From contig NC_079496.1 in the NCBI RefSeq assembly GCF_030052815.1, positions 11,485,100 to 11,549,099 on the forward strand: a stretch of 64,000 nt of DNA, written 5' to 3'. Positions 36,956-49,327 of this stretch are shown piece after piece; position 1 is the first letter of the stretch, and every line of letters begins with the position of its first letter. Source of the DNA: Hevea brasiliensis. Its lineage: Eukaryota; Streptophyta; Magnoliopsida; Malpighiales; Euphorbiaceae. Made by a program: the position numbers and the translations under genes. Below the pieces are notes generated by a model. That model searched no databases. It was given only the letters and a program-made list of their open reading frames with translations, and was not told the origin of the DNA.

Positions 36956-39900
36956 GGCAGTTCGCGATATTATGAATTTTACTTTTCAAAATTCATTAAA
37001 ATAAAGTAATTTTTGTTATAGAAATGTAATATATTATTTTCTAATATACTAATTATATGTTATATTTGCTATTTATGCCAAGCAACGCTCAATGTTCATT
37101 GGGTTAATTAATGCAAATTTTTCATAAATAAATAAATAAACAAACTTGTCATATCATGAATTTTCCAAGTTAATTAAAATTTTAAAAAAAAACTTATATT
37201 AATATATTTTTATATTATAATTTTTTTAATTAATTAAAAATGCATGCATATATCATGCGTACTAGTCTATTAACTGTTATTACTTTACTATATACTAAAT
37301 GAGATGTCACTTTTACTATTCTTATTACTTTACTACTCGCTCAATTTTCAAGTAAAAAACTATAAAACTAATCTGGACGGCATTCTTGATGCCAGCCTAT
37401 GGTCATCATATCTCTATTTATTATTTATTATTATTATTTTTTATTTTTATTTTGAGGGATCATGTGGTATGAGAAAAGGTTAGGAGTCCCAGAATTACAA
37501 CATATTAAAGGGGCAGCATATATATATATTTCAATTTATTTCCCATTTCAAAGTTTGATTTTAATTTTAATTATATTTAAATTATTTAATCATAATTATT
37601 TTCATTAAAAATAATTTTAGTGAATTACATTTTATTTTACCTATTTTGATTCTTTATTTTCAACATTTTAAATTTTTAAAAATATTTTTATTTTATTGTT
37701 AAAAATAAAAACTTTCTTTTCAATTTTTCAATGATATGTTTTGAAATCTTTTGAGATGCTAACTTACTTTTTCTTTTTTCTTTTTTTTCCTATTTTAGTT
37801 AGTTGAATCTTCTAAACTAAAATAAATGCTAGTCGCCTTCAAATCATTAAATATTTTATTTATTAATTTTTTTAAAATTTTATTAATTTCTTTTGATTTT
37901 TAAACCATATAAATTTAAATTAAATTTTCTTTTTTATTTGTCTGTTATTATCATTTTAATTTTTAATTATTTTATTTCATTATTAAGTTTACATTAATTA
38001 TTATTATCTTTATTAAATCAATTTTAAGATGATTTTAATTTATGACATAATGAATTTCACTTTATATATTAATAATACATTAATGAAATATCACACTTTC
38101 GTATTATGTTGAGTGGATATAAAATAAACATTGTAACGTGATAAATCACTATATTTAAGATATTAATCGTCCCTATTAAATTATTATAAGGTTATAGTAT
38201 TATACCTTCAGAATATAACAAAGTCAGAAATTTACAGAAGCAATTTCTGAAATTTTCCTTTAATAACTTTATGTACAAATAAATTTTAATAAAAAATAAA
38301 AGAGAATAAGAAGAAATAAAAGTAACGTATATGAATTGAAAAACTCATCTATATTTATAGACAATGAAAAAAGTCATGGCAATATGATTGTTTATTTTAA
38401 ATTAACACATCTTCTAACAGATGTGACTATTTGCGTAATAGACATATATGTTTATTAACAGATATATCTACTTGCTAATAAATACATCTGACTATAATTT
38501 ATTTAAAATAAAATAATTATTTTATTTCACACATATATGTATCAAGTGTCATCATAAAATAATATATATTTATTTAAATATATATAATTCTATATATTTT
38601 ATTTCCTTTTTACTTATTTCCTTTGTGTTTTAAAATTGTAAAAATTATTTCTCTCTCTACTATCTAACATACAAACTCTTTATAACGGTTGATCTATTTT
38701 AATAATATTTTTTTTTTATAAACACTACTTTAAAATAGTAAGATTTTGATTGAGATTATTATTTTTTTATAATAATATAATTTTTATTATCCAAGAGATA
38801 TTAAAAAATAATATTTATAAAATTTTTTATAATATTTATTTAGAGTTGTTAATATACGTAAATTTAGTTTATAAGTAACAAATAATTAAATTCTATTTAC
38901 TTTTAAATTGATTAAATGATTTTAATAATTATTAAAAAAATTAATTTTATTTATAACATGTAAGTATAATGGTTACACCATTATAAAATAAAATAAATAT
39001 ATTTTTAGTATAAATATTTTTTTATTTATTAATCATATTAAAAAATAAATATAAAAAAATTAATATCTACAGCACCATGCGGACTTTTTAAAGCTTGTCT
39101 TAAGCATAGATTAGGTGTTAAATTTAAAATTTAAAACCAACATATGACTCAGTCACATGTAAATAAAGTGAGCCTCCTTTTGATTAAGCTTTAAACATCA
39201 CATCATTGATTATTGTCTTCTTTTCCTTTGTAATGATAAAAAAGCAAAAGAAAATTAAGAGAGGAAAAAAATTCTAGATGCTAAATCAATCAAGATTGCC
39301 AAAGAGAGAGGGCATCACTTTTCTTTTTAATGTAGGTTATTAAATTTACTCTTATGACAATTATACTATTAATATATTAATACCAATAAGAAATCATGCC
39401 AAAAGAAAAAAAGATTTCTATTTAAAAATAAATAATCTAAACACTATTTTTTAAGAAATTGAAATTCAAACTCTTACTATTAATATTAAAATTAAAGTAA
39501 TTGAAATTAAATTACTCTAATTATTTATTTATCCTTTTTTTAAATAATTATTTTTTTAATTGTAGTTGTTTATCCTATTTATTTTTTTCAAAAAAATGTT
39601 TAATATTTTTAATAATTTTATTATAATTATTAATTATAATATCATCGTTTTACGTATAACATAAAATAATTACTCTTACAAGAGGGTCCAAAAAATAGAA
39701 AGAAATCAATGGCTAATTATGGGTGGGAGTGGGGACCTTTGTTTTTTTTTTTTAATTTTAATTTTATTTTGAAAGAATCAAATAGACATGAATAGCTAAT
39801 AGGGGCCACTCTTAAATGGTGCCTAACTATCTCTTTGAAAATCATATAATCCATCCAAAGTAGACTTTTGAGGAGTTGTCCTGCAAGACCCTCTAACCAA

Positions 39901-41085
39901 AGGTGTGTCCTTTTCCTTCCCATCTTCCTCTCTAGAGTGATGCTTGGACATAAAAGGGATCTCTCCATGATAGAGATGGACATTAAATTTTCTTTTCCTT
40001 TCCCTCCTTTTTCTTTTAAGGATGATGGTGATGTATGAGACCATTTGTGGCATCATTTCATGAATTTTAAATGCTTTTTTTTTTTAATTTTATTGCCTTA
40101 CGTCTTATTTGGGATAAAAATTTTGTACTATATATAAGATTTAAATAAATTTTTTATCTTTGAGTTAACTTTCGATATTGAGTTAAATTATATCTATTTT
40201 TTCTATATAATATTGAAATTTATTTTATTTCATTGTTGAGTCAACTAAAGATGTGTTTATCTATAAATTTTACACTCTAAATGTTCATACATGAACGTGA
40301 AGGGAGTGTATTATCTCACATTAATTTAAGATAAAAATTTTGTGCTGCATATAATACTTGGACAAAACTTCTCCTTTTGAGTTAGTTTTTGAATGGAGTT
40401 AAGTTTAGTTATTTTTATTTATATTTCTTATTTTTATTTAAATTACCTTAGTTCACATTGCCTTATTTTTTTCTTTCTCATCAAAATCTATCTCTTATTT
40501 TGTTGAAAATTGAAGTTTTTTCAAAATTATTAATCATTTATATTAAAAAAAAAGTGAGATAATATGAAAAATATAATAATAATAGATAGTCTTAAAATTC
40601 TTAACATGATAATTATGAAAATCGCCCAATAAAAGAAAAAGGCACCATCTAGTAGCCCTTTAAACAAGTTGCTTAGGTCCTTTTGCTAAGAGGTCAATGG
40701 TGAGATTGGAAAATTGAAGTCTGAAATTATTAGATATGCATATATTTAAAGAACTGTCAGCAAGCCTAAACATAAAACATTTTGCATTGGAATTCCATAT
40801 AAAGATGATTTGAAAAATGTGGCATCCCATGGCCTTGACATTTTACCCTTGTCATTTACCTACCCAATATCATATTCCACATTAAACAGACATATTTCAT
40901 ATTAAACAAGTATTAGAACATTCCTGGCTTCCCTTGCACTAACTATTGCTAATTACAAATATATTCTTTAAAAAATGTATTGAATCACATAAGTGTTACC
41001 GTTTATGAAAATTTCTTACGAGTATAAATTTGTAAAACAAATAATAATAGGTAAGAGAATCACCAAAATATCTTGGTGAGGATTG
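36956..41085. other. AT-rich spacer
   Basis: No gene supported. The minus-strand frames at 39717-40056 are short and overlap in two frames with no family signature. Many homopolymer A/T runs. Confidence 0.55.
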
Positions 41086-41089
41086 TTTT

Positions 41090-41756
41090 ATACTATACTT
41101 AAATTAGAGTTGATATGAAAATATATACATTGATCAGTGAAAATGATATGCCTGATTATGAAATTTGAGATCTTTGTATAAGGATTGAAATGTTCATTAA
41201 GAATTACTTTATTTTATTTTATTTTATTATCTACTAAGGAGATTTATGGAAGAAGTGAAAAAGTAGTAGCATAGGTCATTGATTATGCAACAATATAACA
41301 CTTTTTGACAAAAAGTCATTAAACGTAGGCAAAATATACTATACTATACTTAAATTAGAGTTGATATGAAAATATATACATTCATCAGTGAAAATGATAT
41401 GCCTGATTATGAAATTTGAGATCTTTGTATAAGGATTGAAATATTCATTAAGAATTACTTTATTTTATTTTATTTTATTATCTACTAAGGAGATTTATGG
41501 AAGAAGTGAAAAAGTAGTAGCATAGGTCATTGATTATGCAACAATATAACACTTTTTGACAAAAAGTCATTAAACGTAGGCAAAATATACTATACTATAC
41601 TTAAATTAGAGTTGATATGAAAATATATACATTCATCAGTGAAAATGATATGCCTGATTATGAAATTTGAGATCTTTGTATAAGGATTGAAATGTTCATT
41701 AAGAATTATTTTATTTTATTATCTACTAAGGAGATTTATGGAAGAAGTGAAAAAGT
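41090..41756. repeat. Tandem array of 251-bp units, left part
   Basis: Units are anchored by aaattagagttgatatg at 41101, 41352 and 41603, exactly 251 bp apart. Units 1 and 2 are nearly identical. Unit 3 has lost 10 bp of an attttattttat run and is broken at 41756 by the chromovirus; its remainder resumes at 51863 and continues to about 51942. No coding content. Confidence 0.95.
41752..41756. other. Target-site duplication, left copy (AAAGT)
   Basis: AAAGT immediately before the TG of the 5' LTR. The same five bases follow the CA of the 3' LTR, and the uninterrupted array units read gaaaaagtagtagc, so one copy is the original. Confidence 0.95.
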
Positions 41757-44339
41757 TGTAACACCCCAAAATTTTAAAATTTATGAGCATTTTTTGTATT
41801 TTAATTTTATTTAAATTTTAGGAATTTTTTTGAGATTTTTCGGATTTTAAAAATCGGGTTCGATTTTCCGAAAATATAAACTTTGATGATTTTTAAAAAT
41901 TAATTTAAAGACCACGTGGAAAAAACTAAAAATATATTTGGAGTCTACGTATTTTTCTGAGTTTTATGAAATTTTTTTGGAATTTTTGGACCTCGTTTTC
42001 GGTCCCGAGGCAGAGTAAAAATTCAAAATTTTGTATTTCGAATCGAACCGACCGAATCGAACCGGATCAGATCGGACCAGTCGAATCGGACCGGTCTTCT
42101 TCTCTTTTTCTCCTCCCTCCCGCGCGCGCGATGGCCCTCTCCCTTTTCTCTCTCGTTTCTCTCTCCTCCCCACCCCCAACCACGGCCACCACGGCCTAGC
42201 CCCAGCGAGACCAGTAGCCTTGACCAACCGGCGGTATGGCAGGGCGCAGCAACGCCCCCTGCGCGCGCGCGCCGCTTCAGCTTCCCCGGCCGATCCGGCC
42301 ACCGATTGGACCGGGTCTTGTGTCGAAAATCATCTACTCGGCGAGAGCTTTCCATAGACATAAAGAACGCTTTCCATCGAGCGGTTTGTCCGATTTTTAC
42401 TCGGGAAGATTTTAGCCCATTTCGACTTTTGGGCTAGATTTCTCGAAAACCGTGAATCCCACGAGAAAACTAAGGCTACCAGCACGCTCCACTCGTCGAG
42501 AGCTTCGCGGCAACATAAATTTTGAATTTTTCCGACACCGTTTTTCGGTGGGTCCCACGGAACTTCGCAATGTTTTTCCGAGCATTAAATGAGCTTAGAA
42601 AATTCTAAAAAATTTATGTACTAACCCCCGTGTTATGGGCTTCGTGTAGGTATCCTCGATTCGCGGAAATTCGGCGATTGGCCGGTGCGAAATTAGGCGA
42701 ACTGCACCGTTCTGGAAAAGTCTCCGGTGGACCGAGGTTTTGGCTAGCCCCATTGTCGACGTCCCGGCGCGTTCGAAGTCGGAATTGGCAAAGGTAAACC
42801 CGAACCTTGCTTTTTCGTAATTTTCTAGTGCTTAAATAGGATTAAAAATCCATAAAATATTCGTGGTAGCTTAGAAAATTATGATTCTTTTTGCAATAGC
42901 TTAGTAATATTGCTAAGGACCGCGGGGCAAAATTTTAGAATTTTTAGAGCTGATTTGGGCAGTTTTTGCAAAAATGGTCAATTATAGGGACTAAATTGAA
43001 ATTTTACATATTGTGATGGATGATTGATTTGATGGGCCCAGGAGGGGCTGTGTGATGTGATTGAGTTGTGGATATATGGATTGTGAGTATAGAAGTGTAT
43101 TTTGAGCCCTTTTGTAAGTTGGGTAGGTCCTAGGTATAGGGGAGACTCTGCCGGATTTTCGGCACGACTTAGGACGTACTGGTCTTTTTCTTTGTTTGTA
43201 CTGAGTCAAAATTATTAAATGATTGTAATAAAATTGTCAGGTGAGCCGGGACAGCCTTCTTCCTCCGCCCAGCCGCCACAGTGATTGTCGTCAAGTCTGT
43301 GAGTAAAATATTAATTTTAATTGTAATTTCGATATTATTATATGTTCAGCATGCCCATGCATCACTTATATGCATATATTTATGTAGTTAAACTCTAGGC
43401 ACGATTTATGTTGCATTCATAACTGTTAACGTGCCATGAGTGTTGTTGTGGTAATTTGGAGCAGCGTGCGTGCGTTGGCGTGCGTGTGATGTGGTGTGGA
43501 CTATGGATAGGACGGGTAGTCACGGCTTGAGTTCTTCGCTGGGAACCCGATCCTTCGAGGGGTAGTCACGGCTTGAGTTCTTCGCTGGGACCCTCGATTT
43601 GGTTTATTAAGCGAAAGTCCGGCTTGAGTTCTTGGCCGCACTGAGTTGGATTTAAGAGAGTCGTATAGGGATCGGCTCCCATATGTTATGATTGATGCTA
43701 CGGGGTGCGTGAGTGCTCCAAATTACCTGTTTGATGTTATGATCTGAAAATGATGTGGATGTTGCATTTCACTCTACGAGTGCATTAGTTTTAGATAGTT
43801 ATAGAGATTATGGTTAAAATTGATATTTTACTCTCGAGTCGAACGCTCACTCTGTTCAAAAATTTTTACAGCCACGGGAGGATATTTTGTTAGGTTAACC
43901 TGCTTTTCTACTTCGCAGGTTGTTTATCAATATTTGTGTAATTTTAATTACTCCTAGAATTTCCGCATGTGTTAGCAGTAATTATTTGATTATGGTCTGT
44001 AATATTGTTATCATGTTGGACCTGTAAACTAAATATGCTATGCATGTTTGATGGATTGGATGAGGGAGCTGAGCTCCCATTTATTTTATGATGATGAGTA
44101 TGTGGAGGGTGAGCTGTGCTCCCCAATTGACTATATATTGTGTTTACAGGTCGGGTGAGTCGAAAACTCCCCGTTGGTAAGCCCATTTTATGGCCGGATT
44201 CTGTCCGTTTGTTTTCTTGAATTTGGGCCCAATGGGCCTTAGAGTTGGGTTAATGAACAGTTAGGCTTACTACGGGCCTTGGGGGCTTTAGGCTGGCCCA
44301 GGTCCTAGTGCCGGTCCGGCCCATAGGTTGGGTCGTGAC
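41757..44339 (+). repeat. 5' LTR (2,583 bp)
   Basis: Begins tgtaacaccccaaaatttt and ends gggtcgtgaca. It contains a CpG-rich block (about 42030-42330) with repeated gaatcgaaccgg-type words. An internal repeat of the unit gggtagtcacggcttgag starts at 43514 and 43560 (46-bp period), with a shortened third copy at 43621. Short open frames here (for example 112 codons at 41964) recur in the other LTR only because the DNA does. Confidence 0.97.
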
Positions 44340-44344
44340 AAATG

Positions 44345-44356
44345 TGGTATCAGAGC
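44345..44356 (+). other. Primer-binding site (initiator tRNA-Met type)
   Basis: TGGTATCAGAGC five bases after the 5' LTR; this is the standard plant PBS complementary to the 3' end of initiator methionine tRNA. Confidence 0.93.
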
Positions 44357-44567
44357 TTAGGCTCCAGATTCTTAGGGAATGTTTGTCTAAAGTGTTGGGA
44401 AGAGTCTACTAGGAGTCATATGCGGAAAAATAGGGTCCACATTCGTCTTGCATTGTCGTCTTTGCTTCTAGTTTCTGCTCCATATATTGTGTATAAATAT
44501 GAGTCTATAGAGCTATGTAATGTGCAGTTTTGAATTTTGTGGGCTAATGCTGCTGAATTTCAGGAAA

Positions 44568-45640
44568 ATGCGTAGAAGCAGGAGAGCTGCCACTGCACCA
44601 GAACCAGATGTGCCTGACGAGGTGTCAGCACAGGATGAGGCGCCTGCCCCGAGGAGGCGGGGTAGGAGGCCTGGAGCTGCTCAAGTAGAGGAGTAGCCAC
44701 CCCCAGTATAGGATCAGTCCTTTATGGCACAGGGTCCCATGGACCCCATGGCAGCTACTCTAGCTGGTCTGCAGAGGACCATTGATATGATGGCGCAGTA
44801 TATGGTCCACCCTCCACAGCAGCAGCAGTCCACCGCACCAAGAGGGGAACCTTATAATCAAATAATTAATTTCAAGAAGTTGGTGCCTGGTACTTATGAT
44901 GTGTCAGACGACGCATATCGGTTTTTGGATTCTCGAGCGGCGAGCAGCAGTACGATTGGTCGATGGAAGGCGATAGAGTGTATGCGACATGTCATTGGGC
45001 CTATGCCTAGACAATGGATGAATGACTACGTGTTACCCCGAATGGAGGGTTTGACATGGGCTCGGTTGTGGAACTTTTATCAATCGGTTTGTGCGAAAGC
45101 TTGAGATCGAAGCGGTGGGCCTTTGAGGCCTTAAGGCGAGAATGGCGGTGCAGAGACGAATATGCTCTGCAATTTACGGAATTGAGCAGATATGCCCCTG
45201 CAGCAGTAGCTACAGAAACTATGAAGGTGAAGAGATTCCTAAGGGGGCTTGACAGGAGGTATGCGAACCTAGCCATGATGTCTGATCAGTCTTTTGACGT
45301 GGTAGTTGATCGAGCTAGACAGATAGAGATCGGTATCTTTGCGGATGACAAATGGAGAGCCAAGAAAAAGCAGGCGAGGGTTCCTCAGGTGTCCCTTCCA
45401 TGGGTACTCCAGACAGTGGTGGCCAGAATAATTACAGAGGAAAAAACAGGAACAAGAAGAGTGGTTTTAGACACAAACCTCGAGGATTCGCACTGTGCGG
45501 ATCCAGCGGTGGTCACGATTCGAGTGCAGCCTCTGGTTCAGATCCTCTTTGGCACCTTGTGCACAGTGTGGAAGAGGACATTCGGACCTTGTTTGATGGG
45601 TTCAGAGTATGCTTGAGTGTGGCCAACCAGTCACTTTGCT
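44568..45640 (+). pseudogene. Chromovirus gag, disrupted
   Basis: Starts ATG-CGT-AGA (basic, Arg-rich N-terminus with GRRP-type words) and runs through the capsid-like region (INFKKLVPGTYD) and the segment KRFLRGLDRRYANLAM. A CCHC-like knuckle remnant (C-AQ-C-GRGH) lies near 45560. Stops TAG at 44694 and 44709 fall in the N-terminal region. A frameshift near 45060-45100 and more in the knuckle region break the frame. In an intact element Gag forms the particle that packages the RNA. Confidence 0.88.
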
Positions 45641-45887
45641 AGAGAATGCCCGTTTTGATGAGCCACGGATGGGGTCACGAGTTCTGTTGCAAATGTTCCT
45701 CGTCGATTGTATCCAGTACTTCCAACATGGCGGCGATCGATTCGATGGCCAATGAGGACAAGGGGGACGTGGATTTGGAGGCAGATCAGGAGGTAGAAGT
45801 CAGTATCAGGGTTCTGCCACTCAGGGTAGGGGTCAAGCTCGAGTTTTCACCCTGACCCACCAGGATGCTCAAGCTTCAAATGCAGTT

Positions 45888-48800
45888 GTGGCAGGTATTC
45901 TTCTGGTCTGTTCTTATGAGGCTCGTGTTTTGATAAATCCGGGTGCTACGCACTCATTTGTCTCCCCTGTGTTTGCCATGAGGTTGGGTAGAAACCCTAC
46001 AACTTTAGAGTGCCCTTTGTCAGTAGCTACCCCACTTAGTGACAACATAGATGTAGATATGGTTTTTCCGGGTAGCCCAGTGGTAGTGGATGGAAAGATC
46101 CTCCCAGCAGACTTGGTTCCTCTACCAGTAATGGATTTTGATGTAATCCTGGGGATGGATTGGTTGTCAACTCACTATGCCACTTTAGACTGCAGGAACA
46201 AAAAGGTGTATTTCCACATACCTGGTGCGGAAGAGTTTAGCTTTGATGGTGACAGGAGCGTGGCTCCATATAATTTGGTGTCAGCAATTAGTGCTAGAAA
46301 AATGTTGAGGCGTGGATGCCAAGGGTATTTGGCATTGGTGAGAGATACATCTGTAGAAGGTGTCAGCATGGAAAATGTTCTGTTGTCGAGAATTTATGGA
46401 TGTCTTCCCAGAGGAGCTTCCAGGGTTGCCACCAGGAAGGGAAATAGAGTTTTGCATTGATGTTGTGCCGGGTACAAACCCCATATCGATGCCACCTTAC
46501 AGGATGGCACCAGCAGAATTGAAAGAGCTGAAGGAGCAACTACAGGAGCTTTTGGACAAGGGTTTTATACGTCCGAGCACTTTACCTTGGGGCGCTCCTG
46601 TTCTATTTGTGAGAAAGGAGGATGGGTCATTGAGGTTGTGTATCGACTACAGCAATTTGAACAAGGTATTTGTGAAGAACAAGTATCCACTTCCTCGGAT
46701 CGATGATTTGTTTGATCAGCTCCAAGGAGCTAGATTCTTTTCCAAGATAGACCTGCGATCAGGCTACCATCAGTTGAGAATAAGGAATGAGGACGTGTCC
46801 AAAACGGCGTTCAGGACAAGATATGGTCATTATGAGTTCTTGGTGATGTCTTTTGGACTCACTAATGCACCAGCAGCCTTCATGGACTTGATGAACAGGG
46901 TGTTCAAGTCATTTTTGGACCGTTTTGTCATCGTATTCATAGATGACATTCTGGTATACTCTCGGACCGAGGAAGAACACGTATGGCACTTGAGAATGGT
47001 GTTGCAGACTTTGAGGGAGCATCAGCTATATGCCAAATTTTCAAAATGTGAATTTTGGCTAGAAAGCATCTCATTCTTGGGACACGTGGTTTCTAGTGAC
47101 GGCATTCAAGTGGATCCCAAGAAAATTGAAGCTGTAACTGATTGGCTTAGGCCTACAATAGTCACTGAGGTGTGAAGTTTTCTGGGTTTAGCTGGCTACT
47201 ATAGGCGTTTTGTGCAAGATTTCTCCAGGATAGCGGCTCCCCTAACTAAGTTGACCAGGAAGAATGTTCCATTCATTTGGACAGATGACTGTGAGGTGAG
47301 TTTCCAGAAGCTTAAGGAGTGTCTAACCACTGCCCCTGTGTTGACACTACCTGTGAGTGCTGAAGGATACACCGTGTATTGTGACGCCTCCAGAGTTGGC
47401 CTAGGGTGTGTCTTGATGCAAAATGGAAAGGTAGTGGCTTATGCTTCAAGGCAGCTGAAGAGGCATGAGCAGAACTACCCCACCCATGATTTGAAAATGG
47501 CGGCTGTAGTCTTTGCACTAAAAATCTGGAGACACTACCTGTATGGTGAAGTGTGCGAGATATACACCGACCATAAGAGTTTGAAGTACATCTTCCAACA
47601 GAGGGACTTGAACTTAAGACAGAGGAGATGGATGGAGCTTCTGAAAGACTATGATTGCACCATCCAGTACCACCCTGGAAAGGCCAATGTTGTAGCAGAT
47701 GCCTTGAGCAGAAAATCTTCTGGCAGTTTGGCGCACATTTCAGTAGAGAAGAGACCATTGATTCAGGAGGTACATGAGTTGATGGATCAAGGTTTAATCC
47801 TAGATCTTTCAGATGAGGGGGTATTGTTGGCTCACTTTTCAGTGAGGCCAGACTTGAGGGACAGAGTTAGAGTTTCCCAGCACAGAGACCAACAATTGAT
47901 GAAGATTATAGAGAGAGTACAGCAAGGTGAAGGTGGTGAGTTTGGATTTGCCAATGATGGCGCCCTAGTACAAGGTTCTAGGATATGTGTGCCCGATGTA
48001 GACAACCTCAGGAATGAAATCATGCGAGAGGCACACTACACACTGTACAGTGTCCACCCAGGTTCCACCAAGATGTACCATGATGTGAAGGATAGCTATT
48101 GGTGGAATGGCATGAAGAGAGACATAGCAGACTTTGTGTCCAAGTGCTTGACTTGTCAGAAGGTGAAGTTTGAACACCAGAGACCGTCAGGGAAGCTGCA
48201 AGAGCTCCCTATCCCAGAATGGAAGTGGGAAATGATCACTATGGATTTTGTGACTGGGTTGCCTCGTACCACGCGAGGATATGATTCAATATGAGTAATT
48301 GTAGACCGCTTGACCAAATCAACTCACTTCTTACCTGTAAAGACTACATACTCTGTGGCACAGTACGCCCGGCTCTACATTCGAGAAATAGTCAGATTGC
48401 ATGGAGTTCCGGCTTCCATAATATCTGACAGAGGGCCCCAGTTCACTTCTCGATTTTGGAGAAAGTTGTAGGAGGCACTTGGCACCTGCTTGAACTTGAT
48501 GCGGCTTTCCACCCTCGCAGACGGACAGTCCGAAAGGACAATCCAAACACTGGAAGACATGCTTCGCATGAGTGTCTTGGATTTTGGAGGTCAATGGGAT
48601 GAGCAGCTAGCTTTGGTGGAGTTTGCCTATAACAACAGTTATCACTCCAGCATAGGGATGGCACCCTATGAGGCACTATATGGAAGAAAGTGTAGGTCTC
48701 CTCTGTGTTGGACAGAAATGGGGGAAGCGAAGGTGCATGATGTAGACCTAGTGCGATACACTTGAGGTAGTTCCTTTAATCGAGAACGCGAGGACAACTT

Positions 48801-49260
48801 TCGATGAAGATGAAGAGTTATGCAGACCCCAAACGGAGGGATGTGGAGTTTGCAGTGGGCGACTATGTATTCCTGAAGGTTTCTCCAATGAAGGGAGTCA
48901 TGAGATTTGGAAAGAAGGGAAAGTTGGCACCTCGGTATATCGGACCTTTTGAGGTTACTGATAGAGTTGGAGCAGTTGCTTACCGGTTGGAGCTACCACC
49001 CAACCTTTCTCACGTTCATCCCGTGTTTCACATCTCCATGCTCAGAAATACATTCCGATCCTTCTCATGTCATCGTAGGATGTGATAGAGCTAAAAGAGA
49101 ACTTGACATTTGAGGAGCAACTGTAGCCATAGTGGACTACCAAGTGAGGCAGTGAGATCAAAACAGATCCCCGTGGTTAAGGTTTTGTGGAGGAGTCGAT
49201 CGGTGGAAGAGTGCACTGAGTCGAGCGGGACATGCGTAGCAAGTACCCTTATCTGCTCAA
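45888..49260 (+). pseudogene. Chromovirus pol (PR-RT-RH-INT-chromodomain), disrupted
   Basis: Protease (from 45888): the active-site word reads LINPGATHSF, with Asn (codon 45936-45938) where the catalytic Asp belongs. Reverse transcriptase (about 46380-47170) keeps [10 protein letters not shown] and the FIDD catalytic box. RNase H (about 47340-47720) keeps the CDAS, TDHKSL and ADALSR words. Integrase has a zinc-binding type start ([10 protein letters not shown] ... CLTCQ), then the MDFVTGLP and SDRGPQF aspartates and the DGQSERT glutamate. The GPY-like end and a chromodomain remnant follow (to about 49260). TGA at 47173 and 48292, TAG at 48469, frameshifts near 46370 and 48765, and a frame break in the chromodomain make it inactive. 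Confidence 0.93.
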
Positions 49261-49316
49261 TATATAATCATGTGCTTTATTACGCCTTGTGTAAAATTCG
49301 AGGACGAATTTTACGT

Positions 49317-49327
49317 AAGGGGAAGAA
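49317..49327 (+). other. Polypurine tract
   Basis: AAGGGGAAGAA directly before the 3' LTR; expected primer site for plus-strand DNA synthesis in reverse transcription. Confidence 0.9.

Noticed and set aside
41090..41756. CRISPR-like or satellite interpretation of the 251-bp units
   Set aside because: The units are contiguous with no spacers, only three copies exist, and this is plant nuclear DNA; a short local tandem array is enough.
41964..42361. Several frames of about 80-112 codons in the LTRs (also at 49512-50091)
   Set aside because: They come from the CpG-rich LTR block, differ between the two LTRs by frameshifts, and match no protein.
43944..44186. 80-codon minus-strand frame repeated in both LTRs
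   Set aside because: Conserved only because this part of the LTR pair is almost identical; no initiation context or family.
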